From Methylococcaceae bacterium UBA6146 (GTDB taxonomy: Bacteria; Pseudomonadota; Gammaproteobacteria; Methylococcales; Methylomonadaceae): a stretch of DNA of 64,000 nt. This document shows positions 43,979 through 53,623 of this stretch, piece after piece. The stretch's first letter is position 1; each line of letters begins with the position of its first letter. The notes below the pieces were generated by a model. The model was not told the DNA's origin. It did no database searches and saw nothing but the letters and a program-made list of their open reading frames with translations. The position numbers and the translations under genes are program-made. The DNA is taken from assembly GCA_002422395.1 (NCBI GenBank), contig DIUY01000011.1:62001-126000 (forward strand), read 5' to 3'.

Positions 43979-45640
43979 CTAATTCACAGTCACGGTTTTT
44001 GATTTGGCGTTGTTAGAATAGCTAGCGTCTTTTTCGATAGATTCGGCTGTGCCTGAAACGGTGACACTGCCTTTTTCCAGCGCCGTGACTTTCACTTGTA
44101 TTTGCTTAGTGACGCCACTGCCGATTGTGCCTAACCTACAGACAGTCACCGCGCCTTTCACACAACTGCCTTGGGAGGGTGTGGCGGCATTTACCGTCAG
44201 TTTGGTGGGCAAGTTAATGGTGGCATTAGTTTTACTGGCGATAGCAGGGCCTAGGTTAGTGACCGCGAAGGTGCAAGTGAATTGTGAGCCTTTCGGCACA
44301 GTGGCAGGCGCACTTACTGTCAAGCGCAGGTCGGCGGTTTTTTGCTTGTTCAGCAAGGTGTCACGCAAAAACACGTCGTTGGCGTTGTCGGCATCATCCG
44401 CAGTCAAATCTTTGGCTGCGCTTTCAAAGCCCATAAAGCGCCCGTCAGCCGAAAGCACTGGCCTGGACTGTAACAGCATTGAATCCCCCGTGCTTTGCAG
44501 GTTTTGCGGGGTGACGTTGACGCGTATTGTTTTGCCCGTGCTACGGTCGTGAAGAAACGTATCCCATACCCCGTTCGTGTCGTTTGCGATGAGATTGGGG
44601 GCTTGGGACATAAAGCCGACAAACCGCCCGTCAGCGGAAATGGTCGGCAACACTGAGTTGCCCCCTGAGTTTTTGGTTATTTTTGTGGATTTTTTGGTGC
44701 TGCGGTCATAAACGAAAATATCCGAATTGACGTCATCGGTGTCATCAGCCACAAGCTTGCTGGAACCCGACACAAAAGCGATATGCCGACCATTTCCCGA
44801 AATTGACGGGGAACTGCTGCCGCCGTCAAACCCCGTTGTTTTCACAGGCTGGCTGATCCGTGTTGTTGTGCCCGTTTTAGTGTCACGCAGGAAAACGTCT
44901 TCCGTGTTGTTGTCGCCGGCAACCAGATTGCTTGACGGGGAGCTGAAAACCACATAGCGCCCATCTGCGGAAATGTCTACGATACCGTTGCTGCCAATGC
45001 CCCATTCGGCCTGGTTGCCCGTTGACGACACGCTAATCCGGGTTGTCTTGGCGGTCTTACGGTTGCGCAAAAAAACATCAGCCGCATTATTGGTGTCGCC
45101 CGCGACCAAGTTGGTTGCCGCCGAAGAGAAGACGACAACTTGGCCGTCGCCGGAAATCGCGGCAAAATAACTTTGGTCATTGGTGGCCTTGCCATCAGAA
45201 GTCCGGCTGATAAGCTCTGTTTTACCGGTCGCCACGTCTTGGACAAAAATATCCATGGTGGGACCGTTGCCATCGCTAGCAATCAGATTGGTGGCGGCTG
45301 AACGGAAGGCCACATAGCGGCCATTGGCAGAAACTTCAGACGCGAGCGATATGTTATTGGCCAATGAAGTCAAATCTTTGCTGGTGCCGGTATAGCGGTC
45401 ATATAGGAAAATATGTTGGAGAAAGCCAGCGGTGGCGGTCAATGACATATAACGCCCATCAGCCGAAAGCGACGGCCATGTGCTGCCCGCATAAGCATGT
45501 TGGTCACCGGCTTTGTTACCGATGGAGCGGGTTTCCCCTGCCGCCATGGCAACTGTAGGACAAGCAAGGCCTAATGTTTGCATGATTAACAGGCTGGTCA
45601 GCGCCGTTTTTTTTAGGGTTTTGGTGGGTAAAAAAATCAT
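43979..45640 (-). CDS. Secreted PD40/TolB-like beta-propeller protein with a C-terminal DUF11-type domain
   Basis: I start at ATG 45640, which follows AAAGGAAAT, giving 553 residues; the upstream extension is unlikely. An N-terminal signal peptide (about residues 1-33, ending near TVAMAAGE) exports it. About seven or eight repeats of the SADGRYVAFxSxAxNLVAxDxN...DVFLRDxxTGxTxRIS type make a beta-propeller. Residues from about 435 (ADLRLTVSAPATVPKGSQFT) form an Ig-like DUF11 domain ending in SYSNNAKSKTVTV. It is probably a periplasmic or surface protein; function unknown. Confidence 0.8.
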   Translation of the reverse strand: MIFLPTKTLKKTALTSLLIMQTLGLACPTVAMAAGETRSIGNKAGDQHAYAGSTWPSLSADGRYMSLTATAGFLQHIFLYDRYTGTSKDLTSLANNISLASEVSANGRYVAFRSAATNLIASDGNGPTMDIFVQDVATGKTELISRTSDGKATNDQSYFAAISGDGQVVVFSSAATNLVAGDTNNAADVFLRNRKTAKTTRISVSSTGNQAEWGIGSNGIVDISADGRYVVFSSPSSNLVAGDNNTEDVFLRDTKTGTTTRISQPVKTTGFDGGSSSPSISGNGRHIAFVSGSSKLVADDTDDVNSDIFVYDRSTKKSTKITKNSGGNSVLPTISADGRFVGFMSQAPNLIANDTNGVWDTFLHDRSTGKTIRVNVTPQNLQSTGDSMLLQSRPVLSADGRFMGFESAAKDLTADDADNANDVFLRDTLLNKQKTADLRLTVSAPATVPKGSQFTCTFAVTNLGPAIASKTNATINLPTKLTVNAATPSQGSCVKGAVTVCRLGTIGSGVTKQIQVKVTALEKGSVTVSGTAESIEKDASYSNNAKSKTVTVN

Positions 45641-45888
45641 ATTTCCTTTGAGTATGGGCAGTGTGATAAAGGGGGGTAAGCTAAATCGCCCGGAGAAAAC
45701 CGCCGTCATAATTTATCTGTCTGGTGGGGCACGAAGGCGTGAAATAGCGACATATTGTAGCCCTGCAACGTTTCTAGCACAAAGGACGAAAGGCTTATTG
45801 CCGATAAAAAGCCCGCACAACGGCACTATTTCAATAATGGGCGGTTCACTGTATTCTATGGAATGATTTTAAAGTTGGTGTTTAAACA

Positions 45889-46776
45889 ATGTCTAACCAA
45901 ACCCCCGATATTTCCTGGAAAAACTATCTGACGCTATGCAAGCCCAATGTGGTTTTGGAAATGCTATTTACCGCAGTTGTCGGTATGTTGCTGGCAGTGC
46001 CCGGAATGCCGCCTATCGCAACGGTTATTTATGGTACTGTCGGTATTGCCTTGGCGGCGTCTTCGGCGGCAGCGATCAATCACTTTATTGACCGCAAAGC
46101 CGATGCCCAAATGGCCCGCACCGAACACCGCCCCTTGCCCCAAGGCTCATTGACCGCCACCAATGTCATGGCGTTTGCCATTGTGTTAGGCATCAGTTCC
46201 ATGCTGTTGCTGGTTTTTATGGTTAATGTCCTGACCGCCGTGCTGACTTTCCTGTCCTTATTCGGCTACGCGATTGTTTATACGCTGTACCTTAAACGCG
46301 CCACGCCACAAAATATTGTTATTGGCGGCGCGTTTGGCGCAACCCCGCCACTGTTAGGCTGGTGCGCAATGACTAACAGCATCCACCCTTACGCTTTATT
46401 GCTGGCGTTGATTATTTTCGTCTGGACCCCGCCGCATTTTTGGGCGTTGGCGATTGCCCGCCGCGAGGAATACGCCAAGGTCAACATCCCGATGTTGCCG
46501 GTGACGCACGGGGTCGAATTTACCCGCCTGCAAATCTTGTTGTACACGGTGTTGTTGTTGATAGTCACGCTATTGCCTTATTTGACCGGCATGAGCGGGC
46601 TTATTTATCTGGCGTCCGCACTGCCTTTAGGGCTGGTGTTTATTTATCTCGCTGTCTTGATGATGCGGACTAAAGACAACAAAACGGCGATGAAGACCTT
46701 TGGTTATTCCATTATTTATATCACCGTGTTGTTTGCGGTTTTATTAATCGACCATTATTTTAAATACACCTTATGA
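45889..46776 (+). CDS. cyoE: Protoheme IX farnesyltransferase (heme O synthase)
   Basis: Integral membrane UbiA-family prenyltransferase that farnesylates heme B to heme O for terminal oxidases. The 295-residue product has about nine membrane segments. The first aspartate-rich motif is INHFIDRKADAQMARTEHRPLP. The segment NIVIGGAFGATPPLLGW and the FVWTPPHFWALAI motif are diagnostic. No oxidase subunit gene adjoins it in this window. It overlaps ybiB by 4 bp. Confidence 0.95.
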   Translation: MSNQTPDISWKNYLTLCKPNVVLEMLFTAVVGMLLAVPGMPPIATVIYGTVGIALAASSAAAINHFIDRKADAQMARTEHRPLPQGSLTATNVMAFAIVLGISSMLLLVFMVNVLTAVLTFLSLFGYAIVYTLYLKRATPQNIVIGGAFGATPPLLGWCAMTNSIHPYALLLALIIFVWTPPHFWALAIARREEYAKVNIPMLPVTHGVEFTRLQILLYTVLLLIVTLLPYLTGMSGLIYLASALPLGLVFIYLAVLMMRTKDNKTAMKTFGYSIIYITVLFAVLLIDHYFKYTL

Positions 46777-47801
46777 CAGTCGTCCGGCATCACGAACACA
46801 CCCCCCATCCAGAACACCCGTTTGCAGAAATCATCCGCATTTTAGGCAAAGGCAAAAAAGGCTCCAGACCTTTGACGCAAGAAGAGGCTTACCGCGCCAT
46901 GCGGATGATATTGGCAGACGAGGTTTTGCCCGTGCAATTGGGGGCATTTTTAATGCTGATGCGGGTTAAGGAAGAAACGCCGGAAGAGTTGGCGGGTTTT
47001 GTCCAAGCCGCCCGTGAACAGTTTGGCTTTGCCTCAGGGACGCACGTCGATCTGGATTGGTCAACTTATGCGGGCAAGCGCAGGCACTTGCCGTGGTTTC
47101 TGTTATCCGCTTTGTTGTTGGCGGACAATGGCGTCACGGTGTTTATGCACGGTGCGGCCGGGCACACCGCAGGCAGGCTGTACACCGAAAATGCCTTGCA
47201 ATCGTTAGGCCTGCAAGGTGCGCAATCCATTGGACAGGCACGGCAACAGCTGGCGCAGCAACATTTCAGCTATTTGTCATTGCAACAATTTTGCCCTAAA
47301 TTGCACGACATTATCGAATTAAGGCCGATTTTGGGTTTGCGCTCCCCCGTCCATACGCTAGTGCGCCTGCTAAATCCGTTTAATGCCGACTACAGCATCC
47401 AAGGCATCTTCCACCCTGGTTACCGCCCCGTCCACCAACAGGCCGCCGCCTTGCTCAATCAGCCGCACATGGCGGTTTTGAAAGGCGAGGGTGGTGAAAC
47501 CGAACGCAACCCCGATATGGAATGTCTGGTGCAAAGCGTCCATAACGGCGAGTTGGCCGATGAAAACTGGCCCGCCCTATTTGGCCGCCGTCATGTCAAA
47601 GCCGAATTGCTTGATCCTGAACAGCTGGCGTCAGTTTGGCAAGGCCGCCTCGACGATGAGTTTGCAACGGCGTCCATTATCGGCACCGCTGCAATCGCCC
47701 TTAAACTGCTAGGCAAGGCGGACAGCCAGCAACAGGCTCATGAGTTGGCTACCGCCTATTGGTCAAACCGAAACAAACAAAAATATGCGGCCAAAAACTG
47801 A
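46773..47801 (+). CDS. ybiB: YbiB/TrpD2-like glycosyltransferase-fold protein
   Basis: A 342-residue relative of anthranilate phosphoribosyltransferase. The helical N-terminal domain ([25 protein letters not shown]) and the catalytic-fold segment ([26 protein letters not shown], described by position about 116-141) fit the YbiB/TrpD2 group. That group lacks anthranilate activity and binds nucleic acid in Escherichia coli. It overlaps cyoE, so the two are cotranscribed. No other trp genes are present. Confidence 0.85.
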   Translation: MTVVRHHEHTPHPEHPFAEIIRILGKGKKGSRPLTQEEAYRAMRMILADEVLPVQLGAFLMLMRVKEETPEELAGFVQAAREQFGFASGTHVDLDWSTYAGKRRHLPWFLLSALLLADNGVTVFMHGAAGHTAGRLYTENALQSLGLQGAQSIGQARQQLAQQHFSYLSLQQFCPKLHDIIELRPILGLRSPVHTLVRLLNPFNADYSIQGIFHPGYRPVHQQAAALLNQPHMAVLKGEGGETERNPDMECLVQSVHNGELADENWPALFGRRHVKAELLDPEQLASVWQGRLDDEFATASIIGTAAIALKLLGKADSQQQAHELATAYWSNRNKQKYAAKN

Positions 47802-47802
47802 T

Positions 47803-48309
47803 ATGCCGTTAAGACAACAAATAGAACGCTCAATGGAACGGTTGATGTATGCCAGCCGTTGGATTCTGGCGCCGATTTATGTCGGCATGAGCCTGGGGTT
47901 ACTGGCGTTGTCCGTAAAATTCTTTCAGGAACTCTTCCACTTTTTGCCACATATTCTTGAGATTGGTGAGATTGATTTTATCCTGACACTGCTGACCTTG
48001 ATTGATTTGACCCTAGTCGGAAGCTTGGTTGTTGTCATCATGTTCAGCGGTTATGAAAACTTTGTCTCACGCCTTGATATAGGCGAGACCACCGAGAAAC
48101 TGGACTGGTTAGGGACACACGACTACGGCTCAATGAAAATGAAAGTGGCGTCGTCGGTAGTCGCCATTTCCTCGATCCACCTGTTGAAAGTGTTCATGAA
48201 TATCAATGCCACCGACAATGACAAATTGCTCTGGTATGTCGTGATTCACCTGACGTTAGTCATTTCCACCCTGTTCATGGGCTATTTGGATAAACTGACC
48301 AAACACTAA
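47803..48309 (+). CDS. yqhA: UPF0114 membrane protein YqhA
   Basis: A 168-residue inner-membrane protein with three or four hydrophobic segments. [19 protein letters not shown], the [14 protein letters not shown] loop and [13 protein letters not shown] match UPF0114/YqhA closely. The function is not established. I start at ATG 47803, just after the ybiB stop; ATG 47785 in the same frame overlaps ybiB and is an alternative. Confidence 0.9.
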   Translation: MPLRQQIERSMERLMYASRWILAPIYVGMSLGLLALSVKFFQELFHFLPHILEIGEIDFILTLLTLIDLTLVGSLVVVIMFSGYENFVSRLDIGETTEKLDWLGTHDYGSMKMKVASSVVAISSIHLLKVFMNINATDNDKLLWYVVIHLTLVISTLFMGYLDKLTKH

Positions 48310-48566
48310 TGGCCATACGCTTACTACTGCTGGAGACGGCGGGTTGCCATCTTTGCGAACAGGCGCAGGCCATCGCTAATCAATGCAGGTTGGAAATCCC
48401 ACATCTATTTATTGAAGACATAGACATTGCCGACAGTGAAGAATGGCAGGCGCACTATGCCATCCGTATCCCCGTTTTATACCATCCTGAAACAGAAACA
48501 GACCTCAGCTGGCCGTTCGGCCTAGCCGAGGCCAAAGCATTTATAGAGGCGTTAAGACATGACTGA
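48309..48566 (+). CDS. Glutaredoxin-like (DUF836) thioredoxin-fold protein
   Basis: An 85-residue protein. LLLLETAGCHLCEQAQAIA carries a CxxC active-site motif (CHLC) near residue 14. RIPVLYHPE carries the cis-proline typical of thioredoxin folds. It belongs to the DUF836 group, with no defined substrate. Its ATG overlaps the yqhA stop by one base and it overlaps fumC by 8 bp. Confidence 0.85.
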   Translation: MAIRLLLLETAGCHLCEQAQAIANQCRLEIPHLFIEDIDIADSEEWQAHYAIRIPVLYHPETETDLSWPFGLAEAKAFIEALRHD

Positions 48567-49941
48567 ACACCGGTTAGAAAAAGACAGCATGGGCGAGCTG
48601 GAAGTCCCGGCCACGGCGTTGTATGCGGCACAAACCCAACGCGCCATCAATAACTTCCCGATCAGCGGCTTGGCGATGCCACCCGCGTTCATCAAAACGG
48701 TTGCGCTGATTAAAAAAACAGCCGCGAAAGTCAACATGGATTTGGGTGAACTGGAGCCTGTGTTGGGCAACGCGATTATAGAAGCGGCGCAGCGTATTAT
48801 CGATGGCCAACACGCAGACCAGTTTCCGATTGACGTGTTCCAGACCGGTTCCGGCACCAGCACCAATATGAATGTCAATGAAGTGCTGGCGCATCTGGCA
48901 ACGCAGATAGCGGGTCAGGCGGTCAGCGCCAATGACCATGTGAATATGGGGCAAAGCAGCAATGACGTCATTCCGACCGCGATTCATGTCAGCGCGGCAA
49001 TCCAGTGCCAACAAAAGTTATTGCCTGGCCTTACGCATTTGGCCGAAACGATAGAACAAAAAGCCGTAGCGTTAGACCATATCACCAAGACCGGGCGCAC
49101 CCATTTGATGGACGCCATGCCGGTGCGTATGAGCCAGGAACTGGGCGGCTGGGCATTGCAGATGCGCAATAGCATGGAGCGCATTAACGCCACCTTGCCC
49201 AGAGTGTATAAGCTCGCGCAGGGCGGCACGGCGGTCGGTACCGGCATTAATGCAGACCCCCGCTTTGCCTTGCAGTTTGCCGAAGTGCTAAGTGCCGAAA
49301 CTGGCCTGCCGTTTCAGCCGAACGGTTCATTTTTTGAAAGCCTAAGCGCTCAAGATGCGCTGGTTGAATTATCCGGCCAGATGAAGGTGATAGCCGTCAG
49401 CCTGATGAAAATCGCCAATGATTTGCGCTGGATGAATTCAGGGCCGTTAGCCGGATTGGGCGAGATTGAACTTCCTGCGTTACAGCCGGGCAGCAGCATC
49501 ATGCCCGGCAAAGTCAACCCGGTTATCCCCGAAGCCACGGCAATGGTGGCGGCGCAAGTGATAGGCAATGACGCGACCATCACCATTGCTGGGCAATCCG
49601 GCAGTTTCCAACTCAACGTCATGTTGCCCGTTATTGCCTACAATAGCCTGCAAAGCATAGAACTGCTCGGTAATGTCAGCCGATTGTTGGCGGATAAGGC
49701 GATTGCCGGATTTACCGTCAGGGAAGGCAATCTGCAACAGGCGCTGGCAAAAAACCCCATTCTGGTGACGGCGTTAAACCCCATTATTGGTTATGCAAAA
49801 GCGGCTGAAATAGCCAAAGCCGCCTATAAACAGGGGCGACCTATTATTGAAGTCGCCGCTGAAATGACCGAATTAAGCCTTGAAGAGCTGGCAAAGTTGC
49901 TCGAACCAAGGCATTTGACCCACGGCGGTATCAACGAATAG
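48559..49941 (+). CDS. fumC: Class II fumarate hydratase
   Basis: Interconverts fumarate and malate in the TCA cycle without an iron-sulfur cluster. The 460-residue product has the superfamily signature GSSIMPGKVNPV in its C-terminal half. FQTGSGTSTNMNVNEVLA and TKTGRTHLMDAMPVR (with the catalytic His) are also present. Being thermostable and oxygen-resistant, FumC is often the main aerobic form (family knowledge). Confidence 0.96.
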   Translation: MTEHRLEKDSMGELEVPATALYAAQTQRAINNFPISGLAMPPAFIKTVALIKKTAAKVNMDLGELEPVLGNAIIEAAQRIIDGQHADQFPIDVFQTGSGTSTNMNVNEVLAHLATQIAGQAVSANDHVNMGQSSNDVIPTAIHVSAAIQCQQKLLPGLTHLAETIEQKAVALDHITKTGRTHLMDAMPVRMSQELGGWALQMRNSMERINATLPRVYKLAQGGTAVGTGINADPRFALQFAEVLSAETGLPFQPNGSFFESLSAQDALVELSGQMKVIAVSLMKIANDLRWMNSGPLAGLGEIELPALQPGSSIMPGKVNPVIPEATAMVAAQVIGNDATITIAGQSGSFQLNVMLPVIAYNSLQSIELLGNVSRLLADKAIAGFTVREGNLQQALAKNPILVTALNPIIGYAKAAEIAKAAYKQGRPIIEVAAEMTELSLEELAKLLEPRHLTHGGINE

Positions 49942-49994
49942 CCGCTAGTTTTAAAATCCCATTAATAATGTAGGGGACATAAGCTCCCCAACAT

Positions 49995-50123
49995 TGTTGA
50001 CTTAATGACGATGAATCCAAAGCAACCGTTGGCTGAGCGGAGTCGAAGCCAAGCCGATTGCCCGCTTCAGCTCAGCCTATCGGCGTCGCTCAGGCCAAGC
50101 TCAGCGGACGGCTTAAGTCAACA
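49995..50123. repeat. 129-bp MITE-like element with 11-bp terminal inverted repeats
   Basis: TGTTGACTTAA (49995-50005) and TTAAGTCAACA (50113-50123) are perfect inverted repeats. Just inside, CCGTTGGCTGAGC and GCTCAGCGGACGG are complementary at 11 of 13 positions, so almost the whole element folds on itself. It lies between fumC and the MFS gene and contains no gene. Confidence 0.65.
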
Positions 50124-50189
50124 GTATTGGCATAAGCCCCCCGCACTGGCAAAAATGCGGGATTCTATGGTTTTAAATAGGTTATTTGG

Positions 50190-51335
50190 ATGTCTGTCCC
50201 GTACTGGCGATTATCAGGTTTTTATTTTTTCTATTTTGCCACTGTTGGCGCCCTTATCCCTTATTGGAGCCTTTATTTAAAAGATAGCGGCTTTAATCCG
50301 ATTGAGATAGGCCAGCTTTCGGCGTTGCTGATTGGCACCAAAATTGTTGCGCCTAATGTTTGGGGGTGGATTGCGGATCATACTGGCAAAAGCTTGCCCA
50401 TCATTCGGTTTGCCTCGTTTTTCGCCGCAGTGCTGTTTGCAGGTTTTTTATTTGTCCAAGGCTATTTAGAGTTTGCTCTGATAACGTTGGCGTTCAGTTT
50501 TTTCTGGAATGCGGCGTTGCCCCAATTCGAAGCCGCTACCCTGTTCCATTTAAAAAGCGAACCGCATCGTTATAGCCAGATTAGGCTTTGGGGTTCTATC
50601 GGCTTTATTGCCACCGTGCAGGCCATTGGCTGGTTGCTTGATAGCCAGCCTATCGCCTTGTTGCCGGTTGGCATCACCGTTTTGTTGGTGGCCAATTGGC
50701 TGGTTGCGCTGATTGTCCCCGAAGCACCCCGTGCGGCACACCACGGGCAGACCCCCACGCGTATAATACAAATCCTTAAAAAACCAGCGGTTGCCGCATT
50801 TTTTGTCGTGGGCATGCTGATCCACATGGCACATACACCCTATTATGTTTTTTACTCAATCTATTTGCAGCACTACCACTATTCGGCGACTTTGACCGGT
50901 GCGCTTTGGGCGCTTGGCGTTGTTGCCGAAATTGTGTTGTTCATCTACATGAAAACCCTGCTAAAAAAATTCTCTTTACGGGCTATTTTGATGGTCAGCA
51001 TCGTCCTGGCCATAGGCCGCTGGCTGATGATAGGTTGGGGTGCGGATTGTTTGGGCGTGTTGATTTTTGCCCAGTTGTTACATGCGGCAACCTTTGGCAG
51101 CACCCATGTCGCCGCGATACATCTGGTGCACAATTATTTCGGCCAACAGCATCAGGGAAAGGGACAGGCTTTATATGGCAGTTTTTGCATGGGCTTGGGT
51201 GGTATGCTGGGTAGCTTGTATAGCGGCTATTATTGGGAATTATTGGCGCCGGAGTTCATCTATTCGGCAAGCGCAATAGTGTGCTGCCTTGCTTTGCTGA
51301 TAGCCTACCTGTGGGTAGGTCGGGAAAAAACTTAA
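50190..51335 (+). CDS. MFS transporter, HcaT/NupG-like (MFS_1_like)
   Basis: A 381-residue protein with about twelve membrane helices. The start SVPYWRLSGFYFFYFATVGALIPYWSLYLKD and the loop NVWGWIADHTGKSLPIIR fit the phenylpropionate/nucleoside symporter-like branch. RYSQIRLWGSIGFI is another typical loop. The substrate is not predictable, and no catabolic genes adjoin. It precedes the exbB operon by 59 bp. Confidence 0.85.
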   Translation: MSVPYWRLSGFYFFYFATVGALIPYWSLYLKDSGFNPIEIGQLSALLIGTKIVAPNVWGWIADHTGKSLPIIRFASFFAAVLFAGFLFVQGYLEFALITLAFSFFWNAALPQFEAATLFHLKSEPHRYSQIRLWGSIGFIATVQAIGWLLDSQPIALLPVGITVLLVANWLVALIVPEAPRAAHHGQTPTRIIQILKKPAVAAFFVVGMLIHMAHTPYYVFYSIYLQHYHYSATLTGALWALGVVAEIVLFIYMKTLLKKFSLRAILMVSIVLAIGRWLMIGWGADCLGVLIFAQLLHAATFGSTHVAAIHLVHNYFGQQHQGKGQALYGSFCMGLGGMLGSLYSGYYWELLAPEFIYSASAIVCCLALLIAYLWVGREKT

Positions 51336-51394
51336 AATGACTAGGATTAGGTTAAAATAATCGCCAACTTTGCTCGATTACTTCAGGAAATATT

Positions 51395-52012
51395 GTGTTT
51401 GAAATAATAAAAAGTGGCGGCTGGCTGATGTGGCCGCTGATAATTTGCTCAGTCATAGCGATGGCAATTATTGTCGAACGGTTTTGGTCGTTACAAAAAA
51501 AGAAAGTTTTGCCACCGGATCTTGTCCGCCATGTGTGGCGCTTAGCCCGTGAGCAAGACTTGGATGATGTCACCTTGCAACGATTAAGGGGCAGCTCGTC
51601 ACTGGGCTTCATTTTATCCGCCGGCCTTGCCAATAGCCATCATGGCCGGGATGTGATGAAAGAATGTATTGAAGAGGCCGGCCGTCAGGTGGTGCATAAA
51701 CTGGAGCGGTTTCTTAATGCCTTGGGCACTATCGCGTCAATTGCGCCTTTGCTGGGGTTGTTGGGCACAGTGGTCGGGATGATCCAGGCATTTTCATCAA
51801 TCGTCACGCATGGCGTGGGTGACCCGACGGTGTTGGCTGGCGGTATTTCTGTCGCGCTGATCACCACGGCTGCGGGTTTGGCGGTGGCTATTCCTAGCCT
51901 GATTTTTCACCGCTATTTTGAACGCTTGGTCGATGAATACGTTGTTGCGATGGAAGCCGAGGCGCTTAAATTGATCGACATCCTGCATGGCGACCGCGAG
52001 GCGTTGTTATGA
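51395..52012 (+). CDS. exbB: MotA/TolQ/ExbB proton-channel family protein
   Basis: A 205-residue inner-membrane protein with a GTG start. One N-terminal helix (GGWLMWPLIICSVIAMAIIV) is followed by a cytoplasmic loop and two helices (LNALGTIASIAPLLGLLGTVVGMIQAF and VALITTAAGLAVAIPSLIFHRYF). With the next gene it should form a proton-driven motor of ExbBD type. The pair leads an lpxK operon, so it may serve the outer membrane rather than TonB. No tonB is seen nearby. Confidence 0.9.
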   Translation: MFEIIKSGGWLMWPLIICSVIAMAIIVERFWSLQKKKVLPPDLVRHVWRLAREQDLDDVTLQRLRGSSSLGFILSAGLANSHHGRDVMKECIEEAGRQVVHKLERFLNALGTIASIAPLLGLLGTVVGMIQAFSSIVTHGVGDPTVLAGGISVALITTAAGLAVAIPSLIFHRYFERLVDEYVVAMEAEALKLIDILHGDREALL

Positions 52013-52443
52013 ATTTTAACCGTCGGAAAAGGGTGGCGCCGGAAGTTTCCATGACGTCGATGGTCGATGTCGTGCTGTTGCTGCTGTTTTTCTTTATGGT
52101 CAGCACCACCTTTAACCAACAAACCGCCATTAAGCTTAAACTCCCTGAAGCGGACAGCGCCGAAACTGAGTCGACTGACGCCGTCACGCTTACGATTGAT
52201 GCGGACGGGGCCTATTATGTGGAAGATGCTGACGGGCTGCCGCATGAGCTTATCAACCGTAAAGCCAACACATTGCAACAAGCGTTACGCAAATTTTCGG
52301 CGACTGCCACGCAAACTCCGTTCATCATTAAGGCGGACCACAAAACCCCGCACCAGGCCGTTATCACTGCTTTGGAGGCCGCTAGCGCAGCCGGTTTCAG
52401 TCATGTCAGCTTTGCCACAGAGCAAACCCCAGGCCAACAATGA
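52009..52443 (+). CDS. exbD: ExbD/TolR-family biopolymer transport protein
   Basis: A 144-residue protein with a short basic N-terminus (NFNRRKRVAPEVSMTSMVDV), a membrane helix (VVLLLLFFFMVSTTF) carrying the conserved aspartate in MVDV, and a periplasmic domain ending near SHVSFATEQ. It overlaps exbB and lpxK by 4 bp each and is the expected partner of the preceding channel protein. Confidence 0.9.
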   Translation: MNFNRRKRVAPEVSMTSMVDVVLLLLFFFMVSTTFNQQTAIKLKLPEADSAETESTDAVTLTIDADGAYYVEDADGLPHELINRKANTLQQALRKFSATATQTPFIIKADHKTPHQAVITALEAASAAGFSHVSFATEQTPGQQ

Positions 52444-53432
52444 AAAAAACACTGATCCGCCGGATAGAAGACATTTGGTATAAAGACCCGTTCATCGGCA
52501 CTTGGCTGATGCCGTTGGGATTTATATTTAGCGACATCGTCAGGTTCCGCACGTTTCTGTACCGGATAGGCGTGTTAAAAACACACACCCTGCCAGTGCC
52601 GGTTATCGTCGTCGGCAATATCACCGTGGGCGGCACGGGCAAAACCCCGCTGATTATCTGGTTGGCAAAATTGCTAACAGACGCCGGTTATCGGCCTGGC
52701 ATTATCAGCCGTGGCTACGGCGGCCAATCCGCGTCATGGCCGCAATCGGTGACAGCCGACAGCGATGCCCGCCAAGTTGGTGATGAAGCGGTGCTGATAG
52801 CCAAACAAACCGGCTGCCCGGTAGTCGTTGCCCCATTACGTGTGGACGCGGCAAAACAGTTGCTTAGCCAGACGGATTGCAATGTCATTTTATCTGACGA
52901 TGGCCTGCAACATTATGCGTTGAACCGGGATATTGAAATTGCCGTGATTGACGGCGAACGGCGTTTTGGCAATGGCTATTGCCTACCCGCAGGGCCGTTG
53001 CGCGAACCTATCAGCCGATTGCAACGCGTCGATTTTATTGTCGTCAACGGCGAAAAATCCGAACCGAATGAATTTGCCATGCGGTTGGTGGGCGATATGG
53101 CTGTCAACATGGCGACCGGTGAGCAAAAGCCGTTGGCAGAATTCGCTGCTACCCCGTGCCACGCCCTCGCCGGTATAGGCAACCCCGAACGGTTTTTTAA
53201 AGGCCTTGGCGCTGCCGGATTAACCTGCACCCCCCATAGCTTCCGCGATCATCATCAGTTCCAACAATCCGACATCGTGTTTACCGATGTCACTCCTGTG
53301 TTAATGACCGAAAAAGACGCCGTAAAATGCACCGCATTCGCCCGCCAACAGCATTGGTTTGTTCCCGTGACAGCCGATCTTGAAGCGGGCTTTGCCGGAC
53401 AATTACTAAACCTATTGAAGAGAAAAGCATGA
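52440..53432 (+). CDS. lpxK: Tetraacyldisaccharide 4'-kinase
   Basis: Phosphorylates the lipid A disaccharide at the 4' position on the inner membrane. The 330-residue product has a membrane-associated N-terminus, the ATP loop [15 protein letters not shown] (about residues 56-70), [21 protein letters not shown] and FRDHHQF. msbA, which often precedes lpxK, is not here. The gene is translationally coupled to exbD and to the downstream ycaR-kdsB pair. Confidence 0.95.
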   Translation: MKKTLIRRIEDIWYKDPFIGTWLMPLGFIFSDIVRFRTFLYRIGVLKTHTLPVPVIVVGNITVGGTGKTPLIIWLAKLLTDAGYRPGIISRGYGGQSASWPQSVTADSDARQVGDEAVLIAKQTGCPVVVAPLRVDAAKQLLSQTDCNVILSDDGLQHYALNRDIEIAVIDGERRFGNGYCLPAGPLREPISRLQRVDFIVVNGEKSEPNEFAMRLVGDMAVNMATGEQKPLAEFAATPCHALAGIGNPERFFKGLGAAGLTCTPHSFRDHHQFQQSDIVFTDVTPVLMTEKDAVKCTAFARQQHWFVPVTADLEAGFAGQLLNLLKRKA

Positions 53433-53623
53433 TAGATAAAAAACTGCTCGATATTTTGGCTTGCCCGATTTGCAAAAGCCCGTTGCGCTACAACAAAGAC
53501 CAGCAAGAATTGATTTGCCGCGCCGACCGGTTGGCGTTCCCTATCCGTGACGATATTCCTGTGATGCTGGAAGACGAAGCACGCCAGCTAAGCACTGAAG
53601 AAGTCGATGCGTTATACCGATGA
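53429..53623 (+). CDS. ycaR: Trm112/YcaR family small protein
   Basis: A 64-residue protein starting [19 protein letters not shown]. One CxxC (CPIC) and a later cysteine ([13 protein letters not shown]) resemble a reduced zinc-binding site of Trm112. [16 protein letters not shown] is typical of YcaR, which lies between lpxK and kdsB in many gammaproteobacteria. It overlaps both neighbours by 4 bp. Confidence 0.93.
   Translation: MIDKKLLDILACPICKSPLRYNKDQQELICRADRLAFPIRDDIPVMLEDEARQLSTEEVDALYR

Noticed and set aside
43743..43982. 79-residue + strand frame
   Set aside because: No signal, motif or ribosome-binding site; overlaps the convergent propeller gene end.
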